62,000 nt of DNA from Cristatella mucedo (Eukaryota > Bryozoa > Phylactolaemata > Cristatellidae), in assembly GCA_009760855.2 (NCBI GenBank), contig WPIO01000025.1, positions 1-62,000 on the forward strand, read 5' to 3'. A program made the position numbers and the translations under genes. The notes below the pieces were generated by a model. That model was not told the origin of the DNA. It saw only the letters and a program-made list of their open reading frames with translations, and made no database searches. Below are positions 35,115 through 46,215 of the stretch, piece by piece (the stretch's first letter is position 1; each line of letters opens with the position of its first letter).

Positions 35115-35310
35115 GGCGTGATGGCACGCTGACAATGCGATTGGTTTTCCACGACTTGGTCCTGCAAATCCGTGGGTTCGAAAGATCCACCGTCGGCGAT
35201 CCCTTTGTCTTCGCCCTGCGAGCAGTGGCGATAACCCGTAAAGGCTGTCTCTGTGCAAAGAGGCTGTCGAAATCAGCTGGTCCTTTATCTATAAGAGTCA
35301 CTCGCTATCA
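35115..35310 (+). mobile_element. tRNA-derived SINE
   Basis: The head tggcacgctgacaatgcgat has the B box gtgggttcgaaagatccacc. The body (ggcgatccctttgtcttcgc; aaaggctgtctctgtgcaaa) ends in aatcagctggtcctttatct. Open frames across it are incidental. Confidence 0.75.
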
Positions 35311-37730
35311 GGAGCTTGTGAAGCTGACGGCTTCTACAATTGCAGAATTCCAGCGGCGTACGTCTGCTCATGCGGTTCGTAGCTATACGACTCTGAAAGA
35401 CCTTGGTGGCATTAGAGCCTCTGTCATGCGAATATCCTATCATCGTCATCCAAGAGATGTACAGGTAGTCCGCTTCTGATCTGCGCCCTGACCTCTTACC
35501 AGCTGAGCAGCTCTATCAGGAACCGCCTCAAGGCGTACGCTTGGACTGCTGAGATCGATTGTCGGCATGGCGACAACGCATTCGGCATTCCATTATCACT
35601 GTGCTATGAGTGTTCCCAAAGTATCAGCCCAGCGGTCTGCCACTGCTACCTGTGTGCGCTGGGAAGACTTCAGAAAGGTAAGGAGACACGTGCAGCTTGC
35701 TTGCTGCAGCATGGACTTTTGCGAGTCATTCGACGCTAGCAAGGGCGCCTCTGTAGTGCTCGGAGTACCTTATCTCTCGATCCACGGTGCTGGAGGTTGG
35801 AACATCTCATATTCCTTCTAAAGCCTTTAGGAAGGTTGATTTTGCCTCCTCGATTTAGAAATTTCGTCGATTCACCGGGTTTAAAGGCCCGATCTCCCAG
35901 GTTCTCCGTGCACCAGAGGCTAGTGGATGCCTTTCGATTATTCAGTGCTTATCGAGCCGAGCTTTGCATAGCTATTCACTGGCACGCATGCAGCTCCTAG
36001 CAAGTTTAATATGATCTTCCGAAAGGAGAGATACCATGCTTTAAGATGGGGCTGCGTGGTACGGATTCCGGCCTCCGGGATCATGCACGACGACGACCAT
36101 GCCGCCCGGCCCTTTGATGCCCAGACGCCGCTCTCGAAGCAGGCTTTCCTGTCGACTTTTTCGGTTTTCTGAATCCGTGCGCGATTAAAGGTGGCTTCTG
36201 CAGCTCCGGACTTGGCAGTGTTGACGGGCGGCTACTTGGCAGTTGGTCTTTATTACGGGCAGCCTCCAGGCTTTGGGCGCCACTCTGCAACGAAGAAGGC
36301 GTCACCTGCGGCCTTCCCTTCAGCAGCCAGCTCTCGTTTGCAGATTTGTGGAAATGGCTTTCTTACTGCCCGCCAATCTGCGGTATGCGAGCGCCCGTCT
36401 TCGAGCCACTAGCTAGAATCTGCTTGGGATCGCCTGTAGTTCTTGTAGCCGGAGCTGCTGCGTTACCCAACCGAGGCTATGCGGCTTATTGGAAGGAGTC
36501 TAAAACATTGAACGCGTGCATTAGATCGTCTCTAATGTGAGACGCTGATGTTGCTGTGAAGCCATTCTGGTCAGTCAACGAAATCAAGAAAGAGTAGGGC
36601 GTTTAATAACGCAACCAACAAAAACAGAACGCGGACCGTATCAAATACAGAAACAAAGAATCACAGCAGCAAATGCAGCTCCTCTACTATATAGTAGTCC
36701 TAGATGATGCACTATTCTGCTGGAGCAACAAGCCGTCTGCATATTAATCTTAATCCTACTGGCTTCTCTTCATGCGTGATTACGCTCTGATCAGCCTAAT
36801 CATTCATAGCTGGCGTGTGCTTAGCAACGAAGTACTCATTACGAGCCTAGGTGCACGGCGTCAAATCCGGCAGTGGTCTGCGGCTCCGAAAAGCGTCAGG
36901 TGTCTATTGCAGTCAGTCCGGTGCTGCACTGCGGGGTCAAGGTGAAGCCGCCCCTGCACAATGGTGTGAAGCTGATTCAGCCAACATCGAGATTCATCCG
37001 AACAATTTGCAATGATTGACGATCTGGGAATGCTTCGTTATCTGATACATTCTGGTCTGCATTGCACTAGAAAGTTTGATATCTTTTAAAGGATTTCTCG
37101 ACGGTAACTGATTCGTGTTTGAAGGACACTTTTTATGGTTACATGCAGCTTGTTGCGTCATGCATAGATCGAAAGCGTAAGCTGATGATCTGAGGTGACG
37201 TTGTCTCAGTGGAGCGCTGAGTCAAAGCGGATTTCAGCCACTAGATTCCATCTCATGCCTCAGCGACGGAAGTGGGAAATTGACTTGGACCGAGTTGACT
37301 CAAGGGTGTCAGTTGAAGTAGTTTGACCACGCAGAACGGTTTCGAAAAGAGAGAATGTTTCCGTGTAAGTAGCGAAGGAAAGTTTCCATTTACCAAGTGG
37401 TGATTTGCGTTCTACCGGTAGGTATCAGAAAATATCGTCTATGCTTTTCGGGTCTTGGACTGTGTGGCAGTAAAGCGTGAGACTAGTAAAGCGTGAGAAA
37501 ATAGTGACGTGGGTTTTAGAGCAGCAACAGTCGTCCGTGTTACGCACTTGCAAGCTAGAGTGATAGCACTAAAGGATTAACTTTCAGCTACATACGTGGC
37601 TGTACCTACAGCAAACGTTTACTTTTCAGCTTTTTAATTGTTACACCCACGGTGAGTACCTGCGTGGGTACATTCAGCACACAGCTCATACAAGAGCAGC
37701 CGCCCTTGAGGATTAATGGGCATCTTTCTG
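35311..37730. other. Unassigned region with short coding-like stretches
   Basis: Near 35550-35682 a Cys-rich stretch ends at a consensus donor (cagaaag|gtaagg): DCRHGDNAFGIPLSLCYECS continuing to CHCYLCALGRLQK. Near 36020-36185 and 36300-36540 other open stretches occur (TCGLPFSSQLSFADLWKWLS). None matches a domain I know. From 36545 to 37730 I see nothing. Confidence 0.25.
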
Positions 37731-37789
37731 CATTTTGAATAACGATGGCAAAATATTGCACTCAATTGAAGGAATGGTTCGAAGCTGCC

Positions 37790-38203
37790 CGGCAGTGTTC
37801 GCGGCGACCCCGGATTGCACGCTCGATCTCTCGGAGATGTGCATAGGGCTTCCACATACCGCTGGACGCCGAAGCACCTTGCCTGTCTCTTTCTCGTGGC
37901 CCACGACTCGCTCGGCCATTGCTGGAACCGCGGCACGGCGGCGACGCGGCGAGGGCAGTGTCGCTTCGCTCAGTTCCACATGTGCCACCACCGCGCAACG
38001 TCAGTTTTCTCTCCGAATGCCTACAACCAGTCCAGCGCCCGTGCTTCACGCTGCAGCAAGCACCCTTTTCGAGGGCGCGGGCCGTCGATATCGGCTTCGT
38101 CGGTGGTTTCTATCGTCTCATGCTGTCTATTCCATCCACCCTCACTGTATCGCGTGCACTGGAGATACTACCAAGAGCCACCCTGTCGGTCGATGTGTTC
38201 GAG
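37790..38203 (+). CDS. Frizzled CRD exon, frameshifted (Fz-1 of main gene)
   Basis: Pieces of a Frizzled CRD lie in order but in different frames: CTLDLSEMCIGLPHTAG (about 37816-37866; C-x7-C as in corin CRDs), then GQCRFAQFHMCHH (about 37957-37995), then YYQEPPCRSMCSR (about 38166-38203). PPCRSMC is the hallmark before the second-exon part. The piece ends at a donor gag|gtgagc, close to the intron position conserved in the other CRDs here. At least two indels break the frame. The order Fz then five LDLa then Fz that starts here matches the stem of corin. A competing continuous frame (ALEILPRATLSVDVFEVSL) explains less. The start is approximate. Confidence 0.5.
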
Positions 38204-38254
38204 GTGAGCCTACGCAGCGGCGAGATCAAACGTCTAGCAGCCACAGTCGGGCAG

Positions 38255-38397
38255 CAAGCTTCCGGCATCGCGATACGTGCGAACAGGCTGAGCGCGGCTT
38301 CGTGCGTTTGTAGGCTGCGACAACTGCCTGAGGTCGCTTGCTCGGCTGCACAGTTTTTCGAAGCTCCTATGATTTGCGAGCTCTCTGCCGGAAACTG
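38255..38397 (+). CDS. Frizzled CRD C-terminal exon, frameshifted (Fz-1)
   Basis: Reads TCEQAERGFVRL in one frame (about 38274-38309) and RQLPEVACSAAQFFEAPMIC in the next (about 38319-38378). The L-P-x-x-x-C...F...C pattern matches the ends of the other CRDs in this gene (LPFDCSQLPKSRC at 47.95 kb). The frame changes at tttgtaggctgcgacaactg. If spliced to the previous piece, the intron is only about 50-60 nt. No clear donor follows, so the exon end is uncertain. Confidence 0.4.
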
Positions 38398-38399
38398 AG

Positions 38400-39640
38400 G
38401 TCGCGTCGGCTGCTAACAGAAAGAGCGGCAGCCAGCGGCCCAGCCGCCGCTCGTAGGTCGGTGACACCCAGCAGCGTTCAGGCGCTCACGCTCTCTGCTG
38501 GCGGATGCTGCGACTAGTCGGCTAATCGCCCGATGCAACTCGAGGAACACACGCACGTGTTCGCATGTCGGTGGTAAAACCTCGATGAGTCGAATAAGCT
38601 TCAGCGCTTCGTAAGCTTTGCTGGAAAGTAACCTCTTTGCTAGACCAGCGTGGTGGCCGCTACTAGCTGTAGCAGCATGGCCTTCCTGCTCATGGCTGTA
38701 GAAAGCTAGCCGCTCCTAGGTGGACGAGCGAGGCCGAGAGGCCTTCAGAAACCGATCGGCGACTGCCCCTAGCGGAAATGGTGAACTACTAGATACCCTG
38801 GTTAGCAGGGCATACTCGCGAGGCCCCGACGGGAGAAGGGCCTGGCAGAAGTGCGAGGGAAGAGAAGTTCGAGAGAAGTGCGCGTTAGCCATGGAAAGGT
38901 GATTGAACGGTTTGCGGTCAGCATTGCAAGGGCTGTCCACACTTACCACAGCCTGTGGACAGTGTTTGCACAGTGTGGTACTGCCTAGTCATAGCTATAC
39001 TACACTAATACTTTTTTCGTCCCTAGCAAAAACCCGATATTCCACTCGGGCTCTGTGCAGAGCGCTGCAAGGGACAGTGATTGAGTGCAGTTGATAACAA
39101 GCTGGGCGTCATGTTGCATCAGCGCCTGCTTGCAAAAGTTCGAAACTTGTGCCCGTGTGAATGCCTGTGCATCGATTTGCCTTCTTAGCTGAGCTTCGCG
39201 CTCAAATACTGCTGCTTTGCCTCAGCGTCCAGTCTTCGTAAACGGTCGTACAGGTTCTTTTGTTTTACCGCACACTGTGCATGCTAGTTTGGTCGGCCAG
39301 AAGTTTGCGTTGATTGGACCTTTTAATCGCTGGGGGGGCCTCGAAGTCCGGCAGCCAGTCGTCGTCCCAGACTGTCGCTTTATACTTCTTCTAACCTAAA
39401 GTGAAGCTAGCCACCCCTCGCAGAGTCGGCAGCAAGCAGCTAGCCCTGGCGTATCGTCCGGTTCCAAGTTGGGAAGCATTACACTTCCACATTCACATGG
39501 AGTTCCGTGTGCCATGAGTGTCCGGGTGGGCCGTAGCTGGTACACGACCGGTCGATGGTTTTCTCTCGCTCGCTCTCTCTGGGTCGTCTCTCTCTCGCTG
39601 CGTCCCGTCCGCTCCTTCCCCTCTACTCTCTCTCTCTCCT
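38400..39640. other. Intron-like sequence, no recognised feature
   Basis: Short open frames only. No SINE or LINE motif was recognised. Confidence 0.4.
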
Positions 39641-39782
39641 TGGGGGGCCCCCCCCCACCCCCCTAAATATCTCTCACTAGTATATCTCTCTCTATTCGCC
39701 TCATATCTATCTAGATATATAGATATATATACGTATATACTAGCGTACTATATATATATATATTATATAGTAGATATATATA

Positions 39783-39813
<31 letters not shown>

Positions 39814-39955
39814 GATATATATCTGTCTCTCTCTCTCTCTCTCTCTCTCTCATCTCTCAGTCTGTCTCCCTCACTCTCTCTATCTCTATCTCTCTCGCTC
39901 TATCTATCTCTATCTTTTCTCTATCTCTCTCTGCCTCTTCCCTATCTCTACATCA
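39640..39955 (+). repeat. Compound simple repeat: poly-C, (AT)n, (CT)n
   Basis: A C-run at about 39648-39662 is followed by AT-rich TATATA from 39715 to 39815 and CT repeats from 39823 to 39955. This ends about 30 bp before an LDLa exon and may supply its polypyrimidine tract. Confidence 0.95.
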
Positions 39956-39984
39956 GCCCTAAACCCTCTGTTTGTCCAACGCAG

Positions 39985-40234
39985 TGTGCAGCGAGCCGAA
40001 GAACAGATGCCAGTGTTGGAGCGGAGTGTGCATTCCTCGCGACAACTGTGTTGTGACTCAACCGCCAGCTGCCACGATGTGAGTGACGAGGCCGACTGCG
40101 AAAAGTGGTGGACCTGCACGAAGAAGCAGTTCCGCTGTCATGACAGTGGCAGCTGCGGTGCATCTGTCGCAGCGCTGCGACACTCATCGTGACTGCGACG
40201 ACGGGGTCGGACGAGGCCAACTGTACCAGCCTCG
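39985..40234 (+). CDS. Exon with two LDLa repeats (LDLa-1, -2), frameshifted
   Basis: After the acceptor tttgtccaacgcag the phase-1 frame reads CSEPKNRCQCWSGVCIPRDN, then shifts to CCDSTASCHDVSDEADCEK. The second repeat reads WWTCTKKQFRCHDSGSC, shifts to VHLSQRCDTHRDCDDG, and shifts again to SDEANCTSL. Both have the Ca-binding acidic core (DxSDE) of LDLa modules, though LDLa-1 shows H in place of the usual D just before it (SCHDVSDE). Three indels are needed, their sum agrees with the exon length modulo 3, and one lies in a GGGG run. The end assumes donor g|gtttgt; an alternative is at 40222. LDLa modules bind ligand in LDL-receptor relatives and corin. Confidence 0.8.
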
Positions 40235-40491
40235 GTTTGTGCACAGCAGCTTGTTGTAGAAGTTGGCGATCGGGCTTAGGCGGCCACTCTGAGCTGGCTG
40301 CTGCTGATGGCCAGCGTGCCTCCGGAACTCCTCTGCATTCGAGCTAAAACCGAACCATTGTGGCTCGCTCGCTTGGTCACCACCAATCATCTCTTACCTC
40401 CTCTCCCCCCGTCGGGTTTTCGACGCCCCCCGCCCGAGCGCATGTGGCTGCCGAGCAGCGCTCTACGAGCTCTCTGGCCATTCGATCGTAG

Positions 40492-40608
40492 GCTGCAGTT
40501 TTCCAATGCACGAGCGGGGGCAGTGAAATCAACATGCAGCGACGATGCGGCGACGGCCACATGTGTACGACTGCTACGACGGCTCAGATGAGGAACGGGA
40601 GAATTGCG
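40492..40608 (+). CDS. LDLa-3 exon, frameshifted
   Basis: From the acceptor ttcgatcgtag the reading is GCS, then FQCTSGGSEINMQRRCGDGH, then YDCYDGSDEERENC, ending at donor g|gtacgg. The shift at 40499 is explained by a TTTT that reads correctly as TTT. A second shift lies near 40561-40566. The two offsets cancel, so the exon is 117 bp, a multiple of three, with phase-1 borders. The final acidic core D-C-x-D-G-S-D-E is intact. The usual third cysteine before the I/V position is not seen. Confidence 0.75.
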
Positions 40609-40617
40609 GTACGGGGT

Positions 40618-41066
<449 letters not shown>

Positions 41067-41212
41067 TACGCAGAGCTTTGCACTCGTTCTCTCCCCCTTC
41101 CCTCTGAGACACCTGCTTTCCAGCTCCCGAGCTGCTTGGCCTGCTTGCCTCTCGAAATTTGGCTGCAGTGGTGGCAAGCAGCTGACTCTTTGCGTCCATT
41201 CGCACTGGGTCC

Positions 41213-41409
41213 GTGATGGCACACTAGGTAAGGCAGTTGCTTTCACGACGTCGGTCCCGAGGTCGTGGGTTTGATTCCTACGGTGGGCGATCCTTTATCG
41301 CCAGTGCAAGCGGTGGTGATAGGCCGTACAAGGCTCTTTTGTCGCAACACAAAAATAAGCCTGTTTAATCAGCTAGGATTTATTTATAATTTATTATTTA
41401 TTATTCGCA
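41213..41409 (+). mobile_element. SINE abutting the LDLa-4 exon
   Basis: The head tgatggcacactaggtaagg has the B box ggtcgtgggtttgattccta. The body is gtgggcgatcctttatcgcc and the A/T-rich tail (aatcagctaggatttattta, then ttattatttattattcgcag) runs to the splice acceptor at 41410. The SINE tail therefore appears to contribute the 3' splice site region. Confidence 0.85.
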
Positions 41410-41410
41410 G

Positions 41411-41540
41411 GCTCGGTTTGCCCCTAGTGGACTATTCGAGTGCAGGAGAGACTTCATCTTGCTTGCCTATGGCATCCGTGTGCGACGGCGGGGGGCTGCT
41501 GACTGCCGAGACTCGTCGGACGAAGAGGATTGTCACAATC
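41411..41540 (+). CDS. LDLa-4 exon, frameshifted
   Basis: After ttattattcgcag the pieces are GSVCP, SGLFECRRDFI, CLPMASVCDGGG and ADCRDSSDEEDCHN, ending at donor gtaagt. Together they make a full LDLa (C..F.C...CL.....CDG..DC.D.SDE..C). The three shifts (near 41425, 41459 and at the GGGGGG run near 41492) add to +1 modulo 3, which is exactly the excess in the 130-bp exon length. The acidic core is intact. Confidence 0.82.
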
Positions 41541-42325
41541 GTAAGTAGCTTACAAGAACCCAAACCCCATACTTAGTCTCCAATTCAGGTACTTCTCCAA
41601 TTGCAACTGGGCTTAAGTTCAAGACCTCTGTCATTAAATACATTCACCTTGACATTGGCACGTGAAAAGCACCTTAGCAACTAGACCAAACTAGGTAATG
41701 CAGCAAAGAGAGCATTTTCAGAAAATTTACAAGCATAGTTTATTTAGCAGAGCTGGCCTTTCCCTTTCAATACTTCCGTTCAGCACGCATGCATCGACGA
41801 TCGCCGACTGAGAAGGAAATTCGTCGTGCATTTGCCCACAGCCATGCAGTTTACGAGGGGGGGGGGGCTCTATCCTACCCGAACAGAGCAACCCCTCTAG
41901 TTTTTGACAAAGCTGCAGGCTCATATTTTTTGCCAAGCTCTCTTCGAAGTTGCATGCCATTATTCCAGCTGAAGGCCTTCGGCTGACTTGCCAATAGTCA
42001 TTCCGTAGTGCTTGTTGTCTCTGGTCGATGGGGGCCATCAGTGTTGGTGCTTCGGTCCCAGCTAACTATTCCTGAAAATAGACGCAAATTCGTCGGTTGG
42101 TGATCCCATGCTAGTGGAAGCATCCTGCGTCAAGGTGCTTTTCCATCCACGGCTGGACAACACCCCCAGCAAATCAACCACAACTCCAGTCACACAACCA
42201 CAATCCCAGCCTTGCATTTCATTCAGCATGACCCACCGGCAGGAAGCCGGTTCGGGTTATAGAGTTTGCGCCGAATCTGCCTGTGTATCGCTCATTGCAG
42301 CTGCTCTTGCTGTTTTTCTATGCAG
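41541..42325. other. Intron without a recognised feature
   Basis: A poly-G run lies at about 41861-41871. No repeat family was recognised. Confidence 0.4.
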
Positions 42326-42455
42326 GTGGCTGCAAGGTAGACGAGTTTCATGTGCACACAGGAGACTGCAGGTAGCAGCCAGTGCCTGCCGCTGAGCTTC
42401 CGATGCGACGGCAGTACCGACTGCTCCGACATGTCAGACGAGTTGGGGTGTCAGG
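42326..42455 (+). CDS. LDLa-5 exon, one frameshift
   Basis: The acceptor is tgtttttctatgcag. It reads GCKVDEF and, after a one-base shift at about 42349, MCTQETAGSSQCLPLSFRCD then GSTDCSDMSDELGCQ, ending at donor g|gtgagc. This is a full LDLa with intact DCxDxSDE. Exon length 130 equals a multiple of three plus one, so a single extra base accounts for the shift. Phase 1 at both ends. Confidence 0.88.
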
Positions 42456-42635
42456 GTGAGCCGAGCTCTGCTAGCTGCCAGCCACACAGCGTCCCACCCA
42501 TGATCAGTTATTTTTGCTCCCTCATCCCACGGGCCTGCACCTGCTGCTGCCGCGATGATCTGTAGGGGATTTAAACTTTGAGCCCATAGGTGGCCGAAGC
42601 AAGCCTCGACGGCAGCTAATCTAAACGGGGCCTCT

Positions 42636-42639
<4 letters not shown>

Positions 42640-42734
<95 letters not shown>

Positions 42735-42900
42735 TCACTCTCACTTTTTTTTCTCGATCATCTCTACCATCCAATATCTCTTACCTCTATGTCACCCTCC
42801 CTCTCTCTCTCTCTCTCTCTCTCCATTCTCATTTCTCACCATCCCACACTTTCTCTTTCTCTATTTCTTTCTCTCTCCATCCATCTCTAAGAAGCTCGGA
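42640..42900 (+). repeat. (CT)n microsatellite, >90 bp pure
   Basis: Uninterrupted CT from about 42640 to 42728, then interrupted CT-rich DNA to about 42890. It lies just upstream of the Fz-2 exon. Confidence 0.97.
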
Positions 42901-42996
42901 GAGCCAACCTAGATGCATGCACGTTGGTTTTAAGTGCTCGCACTAGGCCGAGTCACCCAACCGCCGGATCTAAGCGTCCACTGCTGCCCCTGCCAG

Positions 42997-43295
42997 AAGT
43001 GCCCATCCTCAGAGCATTTCCGGTAGCTGCCCGGCTTGCCGTTGCAGAGCGGACGATGACGCCATGCCACCATCCGATCACCATTCGAGAGTGCCAGTCG
43101 GTGCTGCCGTACAACTGGACTTCGGTGCCACCGAACGAGCAGGCCCGGATCAGCAACGACCCGGCGATGCATGGCGCCTTAAGCCAGGCAGGCTGCAGCA
43201 GCATGAACGCTTTGCTCTTCTTCTGTGCTGCCCTACTGCCGAGCTGCCGCGGGGACGGCTTTCCGATGCTGCCGTGCCGGCACCTGTGTGCGACG
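42997..43295 (+). CDS. Frizzled CRD exon (Fz-2), N-terminal part
   Basis: One open frame reads EVPILRAFPVAARLAVAERT, then MTPCHHPITIRECQSVLPYN (the classic C..PITI..C...LPYN start of a Frizzled CRD), then the GCSSMNALLFFCAALLPSC core (ending C-x6-C) and LPCRHLCAT at donor gtaagt. The asparagine in LPYNWT is a possible glycosylation site. The first 60 bases also contain CPSSEHFR in another frame, which looks like the start of an LDLa module. The acceptor chosen is ctgcccctgccag; another is ttgccgttgcag at 43047. Length is 2 modulo 3, so one indel or a different border is likely. Confidence 0.85.
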
Positions 43296-43586
43296 GTAAG
43301 TACGGACGAGCACGCAGGGAGCCTTTTTTGGCTGGGAGCTCTGTGACGCCGCCAGCTTGCTAGCTAGCGAGCTCGTCAGACGGGCCGTCCCAGTTGGCTG
43401 TCAGTCAGCTCTGTAAAGCTGCTCCCAACAAGTGCTCGGCTGCGGGAGGGGGCTCGAGCAGATGGCAAACATCTGAGAGACGGCACTGCGAGGGGGAAGC
43501 TTGGCACTGCGAGCACATCCTGCTGTCTGCGGCTGCTTCAAGCTCAAAGGTGAAGCGCTCTGCTGCCTTTCTTTTTTTCGGTAGAG

Positions 43587-43730
43587 GCCATGAACCTGTG
43601 CGCGAAAAACATCACCCGTTTGCTGAAGCAGCAATTCAAGCACTACCTCAACTGTGAAAGATACCATGCGTACAGCTCCGAGTCCGAGAATCTGTGCACT
43701 TACGACACACAACAAAAAGGCCTCTTAAGG
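43587..43730 (+). CDS. Frizzled CRD exon (Fz-2), C-terminal part
   Basis: Reads AMNLCAKNITRLLKQQFKHY then LNCERYHAYSSESENLCTYD, ending at a gtaagc donor. Six residues separate LC-x6-C across the intron, as in the other CRDs. NIT is a possible glycosylation site. The acceptor is either ggtagag (start 43587, joining in phase with CAT at 43295) or ggtag (start 43585, phase 1). The AAAAA run near 43713 could hide an indel, because the exon ends in phase 0 whereas the next starts in phase 1. Confidence 0.82.
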
Positions 43731-45690
43731 GTAAGCAGCCTGGGCTGGGGCTCGAATGACGACTACCGGAGAACTTAAAATTGGTCTTCGTGTAAATAAT
43801 CTTTTCGCTCACTGAAACTTGCCTCGCCTTGGGCTGATGGCAATTGTTGTCAAATATGTACCGCGAAATGCCAGGTGACTCTTTTCCGAGCTATTGCTTT
43901 TCGATGGTGTGCACTTTCGGCTTATATACGCTGCACTTTTGTCATTCAGAGTGAGAGAATTGGTCTCAACACGTGATGTCAAAGCTATTTTGTTCAGGCA
44001 GTATGCTGTTCCATGATAAGAAATACACCACTTCCAGATTCCACAGCTCATTTACCGATGTAATTGCTCTAAGTAATTGCAGCTTTGCCCTCATCCACGT
44101 TTTCCTTCCCAGCTAAGGACGTAGGCAACCGTATGCTTATGGGCATGTTTAAAAAACCAACACGTGATCTGGTGATATTATTGGTGTCACTAATAGCCAC
44201 TTAGTACCAGAGGCCTTGCATTAGCCCCCAAAGTAGTTGTCCAATACCATGCAAGGACCGTCCGGTGCTAACCACACAAGTTACTTCATGGTGATTGTGA
44301 AGGACACTCGACGTGCTCTTATCGTGCGAATCTTGTACGAAGCGTAATGGAAATGCCAACTTCGGCACCAACGCGTTAGGCCAGTCGCCATTGCATTAGG
44401 CGACTTGCCACAGCAGTCAGTCATCAAAAGCCGTAATTGGCTTTTTTTACCAGCCATTGTTTTAAGTAGGAATATATTATCCAGTAGGATGTTTTTTCAG
44501 TGTTCATACATGCATAGAAAACTAATCTGCTAGTTATATTTTAGTACGACTACCCCACTGGCTCGGAGCATATGTGTTGACTTTCACAGGGTAACGTTTT
44601 GTCAGTATTCCCTTATTCTGATTGGTCATCTTTTTTCTAATTGTCTGCCTTTAAAGAAGGAACAGGCTAAGCTTACCACTGAATACGATCGATCAATGTC
44701 TCATTATTTGGCAATGGCGACGGATAGCGTTCTCGAATTATACAGGTATCTGGAAGGGTTGGGGCCATTTTCGGCTTGTGAACACTGTTCCTTCAAAGGC
44801 TGTTGACGACTGAGTGAATCTCTGCTCAGTGATTGCTTTTAAATACGAACTATGCTGGTCTATATGCAAGGCTTCATAATTTTCTTCAAAACCTATTTTT
44901 GCCAATGTGACGAGATTGACTTTCGCACTAGTAATAGTACATTTGCAGATTAAAATCGTGTGTCGCTGAAAAATTATGCGAATAGCTTTAGCCTCAAGGA
45001 GAAAAAGGTGTCTAAAAAGTTTCTTGTAAGAAAAATATTCCCTGATTGTAAGTTATCATCCAGAACGGTACATTTTTGTTTTTAAAGTCACTTACTTGTA
45101 AATGTGGCCTGTTGGAAGTATAAGTCAAATGAGAATGACTGGGGCATGTCGCACTCTTAGAAAAGTGGGAAATCTTTGTTAACGGATACATGCTGCATAC
45201 ACGTTACATGTAAACGGATACATATTAATTATAATAATAATAGATTTTTATATAGGCCTCAGAGAAGTTAATATGTTTCTAATTACTTTACAAATGCTGC
45301 AAGGGAAGGTTATGCAGGATACGGAGTAGCCGTATATGAAGGAACATTTATTTCGACTTGCTGTGCATTTTCCCGCAGGCAAATCACGAGCACCGAAAGA
45401 TGCTTAGGCTTTGATTTTGTGAGTAGATAACTGCGGCACAGCCAGCACAAATTTGTTCTGTGTGACCTCGCGAACTTACAGCCATAGCTAAATTTGATTT
45501 GACTTGCTTGAGAAAGTTTCGTAACGACCAAGGCGTCTCAACTGAGGAGCTTCGATGCATCGAGTTCTAACTCACAGTCATACCTGCCGTCGGAGATGTT
45601 TCAGCGAGACAGTGCTCAACTCTTTTTATTTGTCACGATTTTTTCGCTATCCGAGCTACTTTTTACGCGGCTCTGGTCTACTGGACTATG
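43731..45690. other. Intron, mostly unassigned
   Basis: Nothing recognised except a minus-strand family A tail remnant at 45225-45310 (gcctcagagaagttaatatg ... caaatgctgcaaggga). Confidence 0.45.
45225..45310 (-). mobile_element. Family A LINE/SINE tail remnant
   Basis: Reverse complement of the shared tail next to an (AAT)n end (aattataataataatagatt). Confidence 0.55.
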
Positions 45691-45731
45691 CAGGAGCTAC
45701 TGCTGCTGCTGCTGCCGCAGCCGCCACGGCC

Positions 45732-45732
<1 letters not shown>

Positions 45733-45807
<75 letters not shown>
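45733..45807 (+). repeat. (CTG)25 trinucleotide repeat
   Basis: Twenty-five uninterrupted CTG units, preceded by imperfect CTG/CCG units from about 45698. The repeat ends 84 bp before the Fz-3 exon. On the minus strand it would read polyglutamine, but no gene there supports that. Confidence 0.97.
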
Positions 45808-45808
<1 letters not shown>

Positions 45809-45891
45809 GCATTGCCACCAAAGTCACTGCCAATGCCACACCCATGGGTTTCCATATTCGGCATGCTGTTGAGCCTCAGCACGCGCTGCAG

Positions 45892-46215
45892 GTAGGACCG
45901 CCTACTTGCGTCCTCAGTGTGCAGATCATTGGAATGACCACTGGGACATCCCAGAGAACCGGCCGGCGAGCAGGTTCTGCTTCCAGAATATATACGAATA
46001 CGACGACCAGCTTACGTCATTACCCAACCGCTTGGGACACACTACATCAGCACAAGTTGACGATTATATAGAAACGATCTTTTCAACACTGGCCGGGCGG
46101 GTTTGCAACACGGCGTTCGATAGCTACGTCTGTGCTCTGGCAGCACCGCCTTGCACCGCCGAGGAGGGCGAAGACCGTTACGATGAGCTGCGTCCGTGTC
46201 AAGACCTGTGCCGCG
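45892..46215 (+). CDS. Frizzled CRD exon (Fz-3), N-terminal part
   Basis: Open throughout, 324 bp, phase 1 at both ends. It reads RTAYLRPQCADHWND..., RFCFQNIYEYDDQLTSLPNR, then LGHTTSAQVDDYIETIFSTL, then RVCNTAFDSYVCALAAPPC (C-x8-C-x6-C), then LRPCQDLCRG at donor g|gtaggt. LPNRLGH and PCQDLC are canonical Frizzled CRD landmarks. The acceptor is acgcgctgcag. A stop at 45870-45872 shows the CTG repeat is not part of this exon in frame. It is intact, with no indel. Confidence 0.92.

Noticed and set aside
37919-38398. Lipid-transfer-protein-like reading (ILPRATLSVDVFEVSLRS)
   Set aside because: The same DNA in the next frame reads EPPCRSMC, and neighbouring pieces supply the other Frizzled CRD landmarks in order. 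That explanation covers more of the sequence and fits the LDLa exons downstream.
45555-45872. Poly-alanine or poly-leucine coding exon from the CTG repeat
   Set aside because: An in-frame stop separates it from the Fz-3 exon, and the acceptor lies after the repeat.
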